64,000 bases of DNA from Diphasiastrum complanatum (taxonomy: Eukaryota > Streptophyta > Lycopodiopsida > Lycopodiales > Lycopodiaceae). The stretch spans positions 26,092,558-26,156,557 of the forward strand of contig CM055093.1 of assembly GCA_029204225.1 (NCBI GenBank), written 5' to 3'. This document shows positions 1 through 13,000 of the stretch, one piece after another. The notes beneath the pieces were generated by a model, which did no database searches, was not told the origin of the DNA, and worked only from the letters and a program-made list of their open reading frames with translations. The stretch's first letter is position 1; each line of letters starts with the position of its first letter. A program made the translations under genes and the position numbers.

Positions 1-841
1 GCTACAATGGGATTTGTTCAATGATGTGCCTTGAAACAATTATGCTAGTTTATTGTTGTAGGCTCAGTTGGATAGTTGGCAAGAATACTGAAACCTGATT
101 CCAAGAAAAAAGTGAGCTCTAAAGGTAAAGAGTTAGAGCAAGTCATAGAATTCAAGTTGCCACAAGATACATGTAAAAACTTGTCATTGACTTGTCACTT
201 TGGCCCACAATGAAGGACTTTGCATCCAATTTTCAGTTTTAAGCCTTATCCATGCGCTAACATAATGCTACATTGAAATCAAGGCAATGAACAGAACTCA
301 TTTTTATATGTGCATCTGGCCATTAGAGAAGCAGTAGAGTGAAATTTTAACTAAAGTCTTAGACTTTATTCAAGGTGAATGTAAACAAAGTCCAAAACCA
401 CCTATATTCACATGGGAAAAGTGTATTATTTCGACTTGCAATTATCTTCATAATAGAACTTTGTATTATATCACACAACTTGTAATGTCTCATGGTTGTG
501 CATATACCTCCCTTTAATCAAGATGAGAGGTTGGCCTAAACCTCAAGTTGAGGATCACAACAATACCGAATGGATGCATTAGGGGAGCTTAGTTTTAACC
601 ATTCAGAGGTGGATAGCAAAAAGTGATTGCTCAATTGGCGGTGAGCTTATCTGGAGAATAATTGTCAGGAAGCCTCAACAAGCTAACACAAATTCCAGCA
701 GGAATTTCCTAGTACCATCTATGAGGTCCACCTAAATATAGCCTGTTCCAGGCATTATATCAATCAAAAGCTCTAGAAACAATATGTCCAGAAAGCTAAT
801 GTACACAAAATGCTGATAAGTTGACTGATAATACAGAAAAA
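1..841. other. 3' flank of the PUX10-like gene
   Basis: AT-rich DNA downstream of the PUX10-like stop codon on the minus strand. The part nearest 841 is presumably 3' UTR. I see no convincing ORF, repeat or RNA gene. Confidence 0.4.
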
Positions 842-1093
842 TCAAGAAAGAAAGCAAATCAAGCTTTCTTCTACTTGGACAAAAAGACTTGCATGAGGAT
901 GGAGGCCTGCATCCTTCAATGGAAGACTTAGCTTCTCTTGGTCATAAACTGTTCGTGGAAAATTTGACACCAGGCTGTATTTCACAACATCAAAGCTTCC
1001 AAGAGAATCTACATAGTCGTACACAGATTGTACTGTTGCACTGCAATGAAATCTTCGTTCTCTGCGCTCTCCATTTGGAAACCTTATAACTAC
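842..1093 (-). CDS. PUX10: PUX10-like exon 4: UBX domain and stop
   Basis: Begins after the acceptor CTTTGCAG and encodes 83 residues starting VVIRFPNGERR, the first strand of a UBX fold. It keeps the FPR loop (NFPRTVY) and the final strand (LKDAGLHPHASLFVQ). The short tail after VQVEE (SLICFLS) is unlike the family and may be read-through into former UTR. Confidence 0.88.
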   Translation of the reverse strand, partial: VVIRFPNGERRERRFHCSATVQSVYDYVDSLGSFDVVKYSLVSNFPRTVYDQEKLSLPLKDAGLHPHASLFVQVEESLICFLS

Positions 1094-4000
1094 CTGCAAA
1101 GACAGTCAACGCTAACGAATAAGAGAGCTAATGGGACTTGTCTTAGTATTATATCCAGCACATTGCTTGTACAGTACTAACATAATAACAGATTTTATCC
1201 TCCTACTCGAAATCTGAAAGATCAATGAGCGGCAAGTATTACTTTGAAAATCCCGCTTAGTCATTTCTTCCAGCTCATAATAGTTCATTCAGAAAAATTT
1301 CTTGATGAGTAAACAATACCGGTGTGATCTTGGGGAAACCAAACCCTGAACCCTAGCTGTATTTCAAGAGCTATTGCACAAAAAGATAGCTCATCAGGTA
1401 AAGTATGTGGCTTACCTGAGTAACATTTGGACCCTTTTCTGGCTCCAGTCCCAATGATATAGCCTTTTCCTGCCTGCGTCTCTCAAGTGCAGCTTCTCGC
1501 TCTGCTGCTATATTTGCTGCCTCTGCTGCAGCTGCTTCTTCCTCTTTTCTTTTTGTCTCTGCCTCAGCTGCCTCTCTCGCTGCACGTTCAGCTTCTTCTT
1601 GCCTTCTCTGCTCCCTCTCCTGCCAACATTAAGGTAGAAAGAACAAAATGTCTTAAAGCTTCAAATGACTGGATGAATTCCATTGTGGGCAGGGCAGAAA
1701 GGCAGCAAGAGGCAAATACGCCAAACCCAAAAACATTCAAGCCACTATTCCACACAAGCATTGAAGCCTGAAAAGAAACCATCTTGTCCAGCAATAAGAC
1801 CTAAATGATCTCGAATAATAACCAATCTTAAGTGATATCTAGGTTTTGAGATGTCAACTATGAAGTGGATGACGACCAACAAGAAGTTGAAAACAGAGCA
1901 AAAGGAGACACTACATTCAACCGATTCCCATGGACCTGCAGTTTCAAACAGAAGTTAAGAGAAAATCAATAATGCACAAAAACTAGAAACAAATCAGGCT
2001 CCTTAGCTCCCCACTTTTTTGGACCCTATGATAACCATCATGGGGATATGTCACATAACAAAAGTTTAAATACTGATGGCCAAAGACAAAATGATTAGTG
2101 TCTAGAACAGTTTGAACCTCCTTCATAAGAGAGCAGCCCTTTAGGAGTAACAAAATTATCACAAGTTTAGATCTCAATTTGGACAAAGACAAAAAAACCT
2201 ATAGAATTGAGAAGTGACCGCTCCATATCTGATAGAATCAAATTGCTCAAAAAAGCAATGAGCATCACTCATGCATATTATTTTAACAATAGTAAATTCC
2301 ATACTGTTACTGTAGCCTTTTATTAAGCATACCAAACTAAGAAACTGATCTGGTCTGACTTATAGCAAAGTCAGGAGATGGCAATTATGAACACTAGACC
2401 TAGTGCCATTGAGCTTATATGAATCTCTAGATTTTCTGATTCTAACGTCTATGACTGTTTCTGTAGAAGCTGCTTAGCAATAGATCCTTAATATCATGCC
2501 GGTTGCATGGTATTCTGTGTAGGAGATTACTATAATATTTTGCATCTTACAACATATTGTTCTTCGTGTGATGCCAAAATGTGGTGTCTTTGTAATTTAG
2601 TGTTAGAGCACTTTCCTGCATGGTTAATCATCATTGTTGACAATTTTCTTTTTAAGATGCTCTTGGAGTTGTCTTAGAAATAATTCTATCTCCTCCGTCT
2701 AGAATCCTTCTTAAGTTCCAATCTAGCTCATTCCATTGCTTATCACTAGATATGCTCATTCAGAGACTGTATGATCTTCTCAGCAGTTGGATGCTAGACC
2801 ACGGGAACATATACCAACCTCACTTATGGTTTGCTAAAAGGTACCTTACTACTCCTTTTGATGACATTCAATTAACTCCTGACATACTTCAGTTAGACAT
2901 CCTAACAGTTTCAGACAGTTGGGTGAAGACCAATGAATAAGGGAACTTAGGAAGAGTAGAAGGCTCGGTTTCGAAGATAATAGGTTGAGAGACCATTGCA
3001 TGACAATCCAACATTTGTATCCCGTCACACAATCACAACACTTAGTAACGCCTTTCCATGTCCACCCCCTCACCCAGGCTGTCTGACATCAAGCAACAGC
3101 ACGGGTTGCTCAACGGGTGAAGGGGTTTGCATATTTTCCAAAAATTAGCAGCTGGAGAGAACAGGTCACCCGTTCTCTCAGGTGAAAGGATGATGTCAGC
3201 TGACGCTGGACATGGAAAGAGCCGTTCAAGTGAATTTTTTCATGCAACATAGAATTGCAAATGAGGCATTCCAAATGAGCTGGAGAATCAAGATATAAGT
3301 CATGAGGCACAGGGATGTGTAGATGAGGCACACACACACACAGGATTGTTCAGCACAGGCAAGTCCACATGAGGCATAGACAACAGATCAATGCAAGCAT
3401 ATATAGAGAGACACTGGGTAATTCAAATTCTTTTCATAATTCCACAACTGAGGACCATGTATTTTTAGATGAGCCATAAGATTAATATGATGAGGTTTAT
3501 GCATTTCCAGAGCAACCACAGTTTGTACATCGGTATAGCCTGAAGATCAGCACTAGCATGAGTACCTACAAAGATGGATGGATCACTGGATGCTATAGAG
3601 ATCCAGTATTTGCATCAAGAGGGTCCTGCACATCATACGTCTACACTCATATAGACGTACATGCTCCTCTGGTGGTTGGTATGCATACCAATGTTCCAAC
3701 AAATTTCCAGCAGTTTATTTATGAGTCCTACTAAATGTCATTCATCATTATGATTTTGTGCATGCTTCTCTTGATAGACCTGTGGAGCCAAATATGTTGC
3801 TAGTATATTCATTCCTCGTTTATACGACTAGCTTGGAATACATTTGAGACAACTTTTGCTGTTTGTGGTTGGCACTCGTGGTCCTTACAAATATCTTAGG
3901 ATGTCCATAAACCACTAGATCCATCTTGGTATGCTATTTGGCATGCATGGACCCCTGTGGATAGCCTGGGATTTCCCTGCTAGTACATGTTGGAGATATG

Positions 4001-7000
4001 ATCCTTACATATTGACATCATGACTCTGCAAAAGTCGTCAACTAAGTGCCACTTCAGCAGTTTATATGTTATTACAATTTTGTGATTAGCTATATCCTTA
4101 TTAATTACATTGTATGCCACTATGTGGTTCATTTGATGTACTCGTCATACTGCAAGCATGCTCGCAATGTAATTTTTATCTTAACTGGCAAATAGGCCTT
4201 AAAGGCTCATGCTATGTGATCAATGAAGTCACATCTTTCTATGTGTCAAAGGACCTATGACCAAAGGACCAGATGTGAAGGGAGATACAAACCTCTAGAA
4301 AATTTTCTCTCGTGTATCATTGACAATCACTCTAATACAAGTTTTGTGTGTTCTCTTTTATCTTCTCTAGATATGGATTAAATACACTTGTATGCTTTGT
4401 ATTGCCAAATGTTTGATAGAAATCTAGAAATTAATCGTATAGGCCGAAGTTTGTTCATAGACCCCTTATGTAATTTTTTCTCAAAATAGTAGGCCTTACA
4501 TCAAGCTAATTCTAGGGCCTAGATATAGCTTCATCTAGGACCTACATCAAAGTAGTACATGTACTATCTTTTGAGTAGTTGATGTTGCCTAGTAGGTAGG
4601 TAGGTGAGGCAGGGGTTGCAGGTGAGTAGGTAGAGCAGGTGCCTAGGGTAGGTGAACATGGGTAAGGCTAGAGAGAGAGAATCAAAATGTCTAGATAAGA
4701 GGGCTCCTAGCAGGTTAGTGTAGCCATTAATTTTGTACTTTGATGTTTTCTCATTGTAGCTGTGAACGTACTTGATTATCAATAATAGAATGCTAGTTGT
4801 ACTTGTAAGTACAAGTCTTAATCTAGGATATGGTTTTGTACCTTCTTATTGTATCTCATTTAATGCATGTTGTGTACATCCTTGAATGATATTGAAGTGT
4901 ACTTGTCTAGTACAATCTAGGCTTAGTCATTCCATTTTGAGCATTCAATGATTGATATAATGTTTTCTCAGTTTGGATCCTGTTTAGTCAAAAATTTCTA
5001 GATATTCTTCGTGGTATGAGAGCAGGATTCAAAGGTGACATAGTAAATTCCATACCAGTCCGTACAGGTCTGTAGATACTCAAATTTAAAGACTTCTAGG
5101 TTGTTCTGTGCTGTTTTTGATGTATACTATGCAAATTCGTACAAAAAGTACATTTATGCAGTACAGTCCATACATTGCAGGAGTACATTGCTATTTTTAG
5201 TAATCAGTACCTATCAAGTGGTTCCATTGATAATTTCTAGCAGATTTATTAGCAAAATTTCAAGAACCATTAAGCAGGTTGACTGCACATTAGAAATTTT
5301 GCTAGACTCAAGACTCAATTGTCACATGATTCATGCTCAACGCTCAATGCTTTAAGCTTGACACTTTAAACCTAAGAGTTAATACATAATATGTATTCCA
5401 TAATCCAATTTACTTGTTCAAAATTCAATGTTGAATCTTGATTGTCGAATTGTGATTCGTGAATGTGTTACGCCGCAATTTGCCACTTGGATTGATAATG
5501 GTTAATAGTTATACTGCAATGTGCTTTACAAGTTCTCACAGACAATCCAGCAAATTGTGTTGCCATGGGGAAACTTGTACATGAGAAATTGTTGTAAAGC
5601 TAGCTACTAATGCAAGCTTTAATGTTCCTTGGTGAGGTTTGTTACCAAGAGACCGAGGATCCTTAATATGTTTAAGTCATTCACTAGCTTGGAGCTCTTA
5701 AAGCCTGGACCCACCAGGTGTGTTTCACGCTTTAGCCTTCAAAATTTTATGTTTATGCTTCATGATTTGGAATCTAGATTGTATTTGTTGAAACATGTTG
5801 CTTTGTACAACTTGACATTTGAATCTTAATTCATTGCAGGTTTGCCTTTATCTTTCTTGTTTCGGAGTGCCTCTTGGAGGTGCATTGAGAAAGAGTTGCA
5901 CATTGCGCCTTCTCTATGAGTTTGTGGACAGGTTTGCTGCACAGCTTCGCCGATGCACGGCCATTAGTGGAAAGAGGTTTGTGTTTGAATTAACGTTCAC
6001 ATTTTTACCCCTAATGTTATCATCTAGGGTTAATTACGATTATTAAGCCGTGCTTACGTGCAAATTCTAGAGCCTTTATCTATATTTATTAAAGTCAAGT
6101 TAGAATTTACTTAGACTCAAGTTCAAGATTCTAGTGCTTGATTTGGAGCACAAGCTTTGCTATAGATAGACGTTGGATGCTTTTACCTTATATAGAGACA
6201 TCAATTAGGCAATTGCTTTTAAGGTTGCTTTTAGATTGCTTCTGCTTTGCGACATAGACCCAAGTCTATAAGTATGTTGTGCGCCCTAGCTCATTTGCAA
6301 TGGGACATAGTTGGAGTCTCCATCACTTGTGTTCTCTCTCATGTGTATGACTATGGTCTAACAACAATAGGAATCTTGTCTTGGGTTACTTGTATGAGCA
6401 AGTTGATTTTCTAACATGGTATGAGAGCATGGTTCAAGATTCAAGAGAACAAGAAGGTACCCAATGAACAGAGTCAATCATCATATGCACGTTGATCCAA
6501 CCATCTTCAAGGTGTGGAGGCGGTGTCCCTAGCCAGCTCTCAAGTTTGATCTTCAAGGTATCAGAGCATGGTTCAAGATTCGAGAGAACAAGAAGGTACT
6601 CAACAAACAGAGTCAATCATCATATGCAGGTTGATCCAACCAACTTCAAGGTGTGGAGGCAGTGTCCCTAGCCAGCTCTCAAGTTTGATCTTCATCTACA
6701 ACGGTGGCAGCTTTGTGAGAGGATCCAGTGCTACAAGGAGAAGGGCTGTGCTGCAAGAGAGGAGATTATGAAAGTTGCCTTAGTTCTCAAGTTGTAGGAG
6801 AGCAAAGCATGGAGTCAACGTTGTCAACAGGACAACGCGAATCTTCTAGGAGAAGATTGGTTTGAGTGACATTTGAAGGACTTCTACATCATCATACAAA
6901 GGAAGTTTTACATCAAGTAATGGAGACATTGAGATCAAAGTTGATCGACGATTACATCAGAGTTGAGGATCTTCATTACATGGGCGTCATGGAGGATACA

Positions 7001-10000
7001 CATGCATACTTATGTTATGAATAATTCTAGTTATCAACAATGTAAACATTAAGGGGGAGTGTCAGAATTAGCGTTCACATTGTTACCCCTAATGTTATCA
7101 TCTAGGGTTAATTAGGATTATTGGGCCATGCCTGCGTGCTAATTCTAGGGGCCTTTATCTATATTTTGTAAAGTCAAGTTAGAATTTAGTTAGACTCAAG
7201 TTCAGAATTCTAGTGCTTGATTTGGAGCACAAGTAGATAGATGTTGGGTGCTTTTACCTTATTGTCACTTCTCATACATGTTAAAAGCGCAAACTTGGAG
7301 ATATTCATAACACATTTATAATAACTTGCTTTTACATTCACGCACTGAAAAATCCCACCCGATTGTGTTGCCCAAGAGAGGTTTCATATTTGTTGCTATC
7401 TAAGCAAGAGCAATTACCAGTCCGTTCTTCTTCAAATTATCTAACTACCCACGAACAAATGATATGTTTTCCATTAGCGTTCTTAAGAAGTAAGTTTCAA
7501 CTTTATCAATAACACCACGGATGAAAAACTTTTTTAATTTTTTTTGCCATGCTATATATGATAGGCATAATTATGAAGTACACAAAGCATTTTCATGGTC
7601 GGTTTTTTCGAATGAACAAGTTGCAAAGATTTGAAGTTGTTCCACTAATATCAACTCGTAGGTTGTCCAAAGCTTAGGCATATCTTCCATTGAGATTCAA
7701 ACATAACTGCCCTACAAAGAGCTTAAACCACTTGAATCAATTAAGTATTAGCTCTCAATCATAAAACGTAGACTCTTTTTGTATAAGAGTCCAAAGTACA
7801 AAAATTAGGGAGGTAAGAAAACATCCCCTCAAATGTAGTGCGGCCTCCTTTAAGTCTAATAGCTAACTAAGAGAGTCCACTTAGTAATTTGGCTTAGAAA
7901 TAATAAAATGGTGCTGACAAATAGCTGCAAGTCATGTTCATAGAGATGTATGGAATTGTGAGTCCATAACGGGAGGGGAGAGGCGTCTTTGTCATCACGG
8001 GATAGTTCCTAGGAGACACCCTTTTCTTCTAGCACCTTATCTGTAAAGAGAAGTCAGCCCCAAAAATTGCCCTTCCAAGTATATCATTGACTAGTTTGCA
8101 TTCAACATAAGCCATACTTAATACTAATTTATCCTAGTTAGAACACAATCTCAACTGTAAAATCCATTGCACAAAAAATTACATGTAAGATTTTGCCAAA
8201 CTAGATATTTCTCCTCTCAAGTAGTCTACAAATTACAAACCTATTACAAAAATAATTATCTTCATGAGGAAAAAATTTCATAGCAATCACTCTAACAACA
8301 AGGAAAATCTATTGAAAATGCAAAACCACACACTGAAATGGGCTGGGGAAAACTTTTGGCATACTTGATCCGCCTGTAAAGCGGCACGATAAGCAACATC
8401 CTGCTCCTCCCTCAAGCGCCTATTTAGTGTTCTTTCCTCTTGATCTGCTCGGGCGGCTACTAAAATTGAACCTTGCTCTTCCACCACTCGTTGCAGAATT
8501 GCAAGTAGCTCCGACGCAGACTTAAGACCTTCCAACTACAAACCAAACCACGAACAAGTTATTAAACCAACATACTAAGAAAGTCCTCATGCAAACATGT
8601 TACTATTTACAAATAGAATCAATGTTTCATAATTTAGCGATTCAAACCTCGAACCTCATCAAATCGGCCTGATTTGAACTGAGAAAACAAAATTAGGGTA
8701 AAAAAAATCAATTCTTTTGTTCAAAATGCTTCTCTTTTAAAAAATTATTTTGTTTTGGGTGTAATCTTTATTGAATAAAAGTGCACACCTCTCCTCTTCT
8801 ATGCAAAAATATGATTTGATTTGAATAGAACCTTCATTGAATTGATGCACAGGCTACAAGGTTCTCCTATTTATATTGTCATCAGACCCAAATTAGGGCT
8901 AGGCGTATGGGTGTGACCATTGACATGTTTTGCTATCAAGTACCTACAACCATGTTGAAGCTTCAAACCAAGATATCTTCTTAAGTTAGAAGTTCTAACA
9001 CTAAGCATTGGAGCCACTAACTTGATTCTAAGGTTTGAATGCAAGGTGTCTTGCCATCGCTAATCAGGTACCTACTATCATGCTTAAAAACAATTCTGAA
9101 GAGTATGACTTATAACAATGAGCATTGAAGCCACTGAGCACTCAACATAATCAAGAGTCAACAATCGGGAGACAGGACCCGATCTTATAATCAATGTATG
9201 TCATGTATGATGTGACCACTAACGCATTTCGAATCTCACTTGAAAGTTAAAGTGTAAATTGTAATATCACTAATTAGTCATCAATAAGTTGTCACTTTTG
9301 ACCTACTATTGAGTACAAGCTCTTCCAAATTCAATCTTCTTCAGTTATAACTTATAACATTGAGCTACGTTGAGGCTAATGGCCACTGAGCACTCAGCAC
9401 TAAGCATATACTCTTTAGAAATTAATACTAAGGACTTAGGAGTTACGACTTGAGACAAGATGCAACAATCAATTACTTTTAGTCTATCTACATTGTACAA
9501 AGTGTAGTTGCTACCCTAAACACTAATTTAGCACATGTTTATGCTATAACAAAACACTAGGAATAAAACCACCAAAAAAAAGAACCCTTAAAACGAACCT
9601 AGCTTAGCCGATAAAAACGTGATTCGAATTGCCGATTTGAACCAGCGGAACAGCTATTTACTTCTTATATATAACTGCAACATCCTTAACAATTAAAAAG
9701 ACAAAGAATTCTGAACAAGGATATCTTAAGAGGACCATTAATTGGAACAAACGTTGCCCCCATATCATACAAACCCATATTTCATAAGGTCACTTGAACT
9801 ACATTTGAACCTATTGGCATTTGGGCATGTTATAGCAAAGCTATAACGTTCTTCAGTCAGCAGTGAGCACTGAGGCAGAATCCAAGAGATTATATGCTAT
9901 GGGTCAAGCAAGGGTTCAGGGCCCGCTATTCTACTACTGATCATATCTTCACAATTCGAGTTCGAGCTCTTATTGAGGCAGCTTGCTACTTTAGTAGGGG

Positions 10001-13000
10001 TGCTCTCTTTCACTCCAGCTGTTCCCGGCTTCTAAATATACACAGGCAGCACTCGTCATGATCAGGGCTATCGGTTGTCATGGTTCTCCCAAGCATCTCA
10101 CCTCCTCGAGACGGGGGATTTTAATGCCCGAACCTCCTCACGACAGTCAGAGTTTTATGACACCACCGACCAGCTTCGCGTTCATGCCCTCGACAGCGAT
10201 GAGTGGGAGTAACCAGGGTTTCAGAGGACAGCTTGGGACCTATTACCCCCTACGGTGAGCATTTATTGCAGTTTAGAGAGGCCCATGAGTTAGCCATTTA
10301 CGATGGCCTAACTTGCTGGCTAGACTCTAGCAGATATACTTGTCATCCCCACAGTGGTGGACATAGTGTCATTGATTATCTCATGGGTTCACCATCCTCC
10401 ATACCTCTCATCTCTGATTTTCATATCTCTCCCACCACCTTCTCTGATCATTCTTTTCTCTCCTTCGCTATTCCGCCTTCCACCTCCCCAGCCATCGTCC
10501 CATCCCTTGCTTACCCGTGCACCCCGATATACATTCGGCTCTCTATATACGCCGGTCTACCAGGAGTCTTTGGCCTCCCTACTCCACTCCTTTCCCCACA
10601 ATAGTACAGTTGAGACTCAAGCTGCTTTCCTTACCACCTCTCTTCATACCACCGCTTCCCTAGCCTTTCCGTCTGAACCCCATATAGGCAAGCACACACA
10701 TTCCCATCGCTCCGTCCTCTACACCCCCCGTGGTATGATGCCAAATGTCGCTCTCTTCATCACCTTGTCACCCATGCTCGTACTCATGATCCTCACCTTC
10801 TCCGCTCAGATGATGACGACTTACCTACCCATAGAGATCAGAGACAATGTCCCACTCATACTCATATTGCAGCACGAGCTACTCGACCTATCACGAGGAG
10901 ACATCATCCTCCTAGACGACGTCAGCGACCACCAGCGGTCCTTCATGTTGAAGCCCGTTTAACATCTTTCTATAGCATCAACAAGACAGGATTGGATGAC
11001 AGTGTCATACCTTTCATGACATTTAGCCATAAATATGCTCCCACATGTTTCATATTTCATAATCTCTCGGTGTGTTACTCTAATGGTACGCGAGATGTTC
11101 ATATTGCGGAGAGATTGATACGGGACATCCCATTATTCTACCTCTCAGCCATTGATTACTTCCTTCTTTACTAGGCGGAGATCGCGTGATTTAGTGCATG
11201 AGGATGATGATTACGATGACGACGAGGATTATAGCCGCTTACATGCTCATAGAGATCAGAGACAATGTACTTCCCACCATCACGTTACTGCCAGGATCAC
11301 CAGACATCTTACACAGAGACGTACTACTACACATGCTCATGCTCATAGACGACGTCAGCAGGCTCCAGTGCTTTCTCATATTACGGCTCGCTTTACATCT
11401 TTCTACAGCAGCAACATCAACACAGTCTTGACATCTTGACTTGGATACTTATAATTATTATGCACACACACTCTCGCATACGTGTCTATTTGAGTTTGTA
11501 CTAGATGTTTTCTTTATTACAGTTTTGGAAACATTTTATACGCTCCCATGGTTACCACATACTTGACATGTACTTCATTAGTCTTATATGCCTTTTGGCA
11601 TGGAAAAGACATTAATAAAGCTTTCTTTCTCTCTCTCCACCCCCTAGCTTATTGGCCTTATTCGAGCAACTATACGTGCCATCCCCACAGTGGCAAACAA
11701 AGTGTCATCGACTACCCCATGGGGTCACCGGCCCTATTCCCATTGATCTCACCCTTCTAGATTCTCCCCACTACTCTCTCTGACCACTCTTTCATGTCTT
11801 TCCATCTGGTTTATACTAACCTCACCACCTTCGTCCCACTCCTCCATTGACCGTGCACCCAGATATACTTTCACACACACCTATATCAAGACGTACCAAG
11901 AGGCCCTTACTTCCTTACTGCACCACTTTCCCCATGATAGCCCATTGGAAGCACAGGCTGACTTTCTCACCACATCACTTCATATTGCTACTTCGTTGTC
12001 CTTCCCATCCAAAACCTGTCAATGTCCTTCCAACTCCTCTCGTCCCACTCGACCTCCTTGGTTTAATGATGAATGTCGCTCCTTACACCTCTGTGTTGCC
12101 CATATCTGCCTTTGCAAGTGACTCGATAGATTTTATATCACAGCGGGACATTATGTTCTTTACAGAGACACAGTCAGTACAAAGGACTGCCACACTTCCA
12201 GGGTTTTGTTTGGGACTCGGTTTTCGATAAAGACTAGATCCGCTGGTGATAGAGGATCGGTGGGATTGCATGCCTTTACAAAGATTCATTGAAGTCCATC
12301 ATAGAGGTGGTTAGACATGATGAGCAAGCATGTTACCTTTCGATCCAATTATTGGGTAGACATACTGGGTTGGACTGAGACTTTTACATTGCAGCTTGCT
12401 ATTTTCCTCCAGAGACATCAGCCTTTTCAGATAGTGTGTTTTCCTTAGAATTTTTTAAATTATCCTAAAAATTTGTGTGAAGTTCAAAATAGAAATAATG
12501 TGTATGTATCACAAGCAATTGACGTCAGGTTGTCTTCACACAATGACTGTCTGAATCATGACCTTCAGAAAAGTATTCAATTGTTTTGAAACTATGAAGG
12601 ATCTTTTACTACACAAAACGAGCATCCTCATTTGTTACTCAAAATCATAAAATCAAAATGTAAAAGCACAAGTGAGGTCGTTTAATGTTGCTGCCAATTC
12701 AGTCCATTTTACAAGGAATGCTCGAAACAAAGCCTAAAAAAAGTCCCTTGTCATGAAACGCATTGGGATCATACTTATTGCTTATATTTTCTTTGAAAGA
12801 AAAGATATCGTCCAATGCACCTATACCAAACCCAGAAAAAAAAGTACCTAAGCTTAAAGTTCCTGAATAAGGACAGAATCAGTATATTGATTACCACCTG
12901 CTGCAGAAGGGCGATACGTTGGTTCGAAGATGACATAACAACAGCACAGAAAGGAAACGTAGAGGCTCTCAAGCTGTTGCTCATTTGGAAACCCTCGCTC

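Noticed and set aside
1487-1771. Leucine-rich plus-strand ORF that looks like membrane segments
   Set aside because: Antisense of the charged coiled-coil exon of the PUX10-like gene.
3110-3337. Minus-strand ORF of 75 residues with many Cys and His
   Set aside because: No recognisable domain, lies in an intron, and codes for no conserved Cys/His spacing.
12775-12897. Read-through tail of PUX10-like exon 1 (VVINILILSLF...)
   Set aside because: Follows a proper GT donor and has no match to the family; exon 2 continues the UAS domain exactly.
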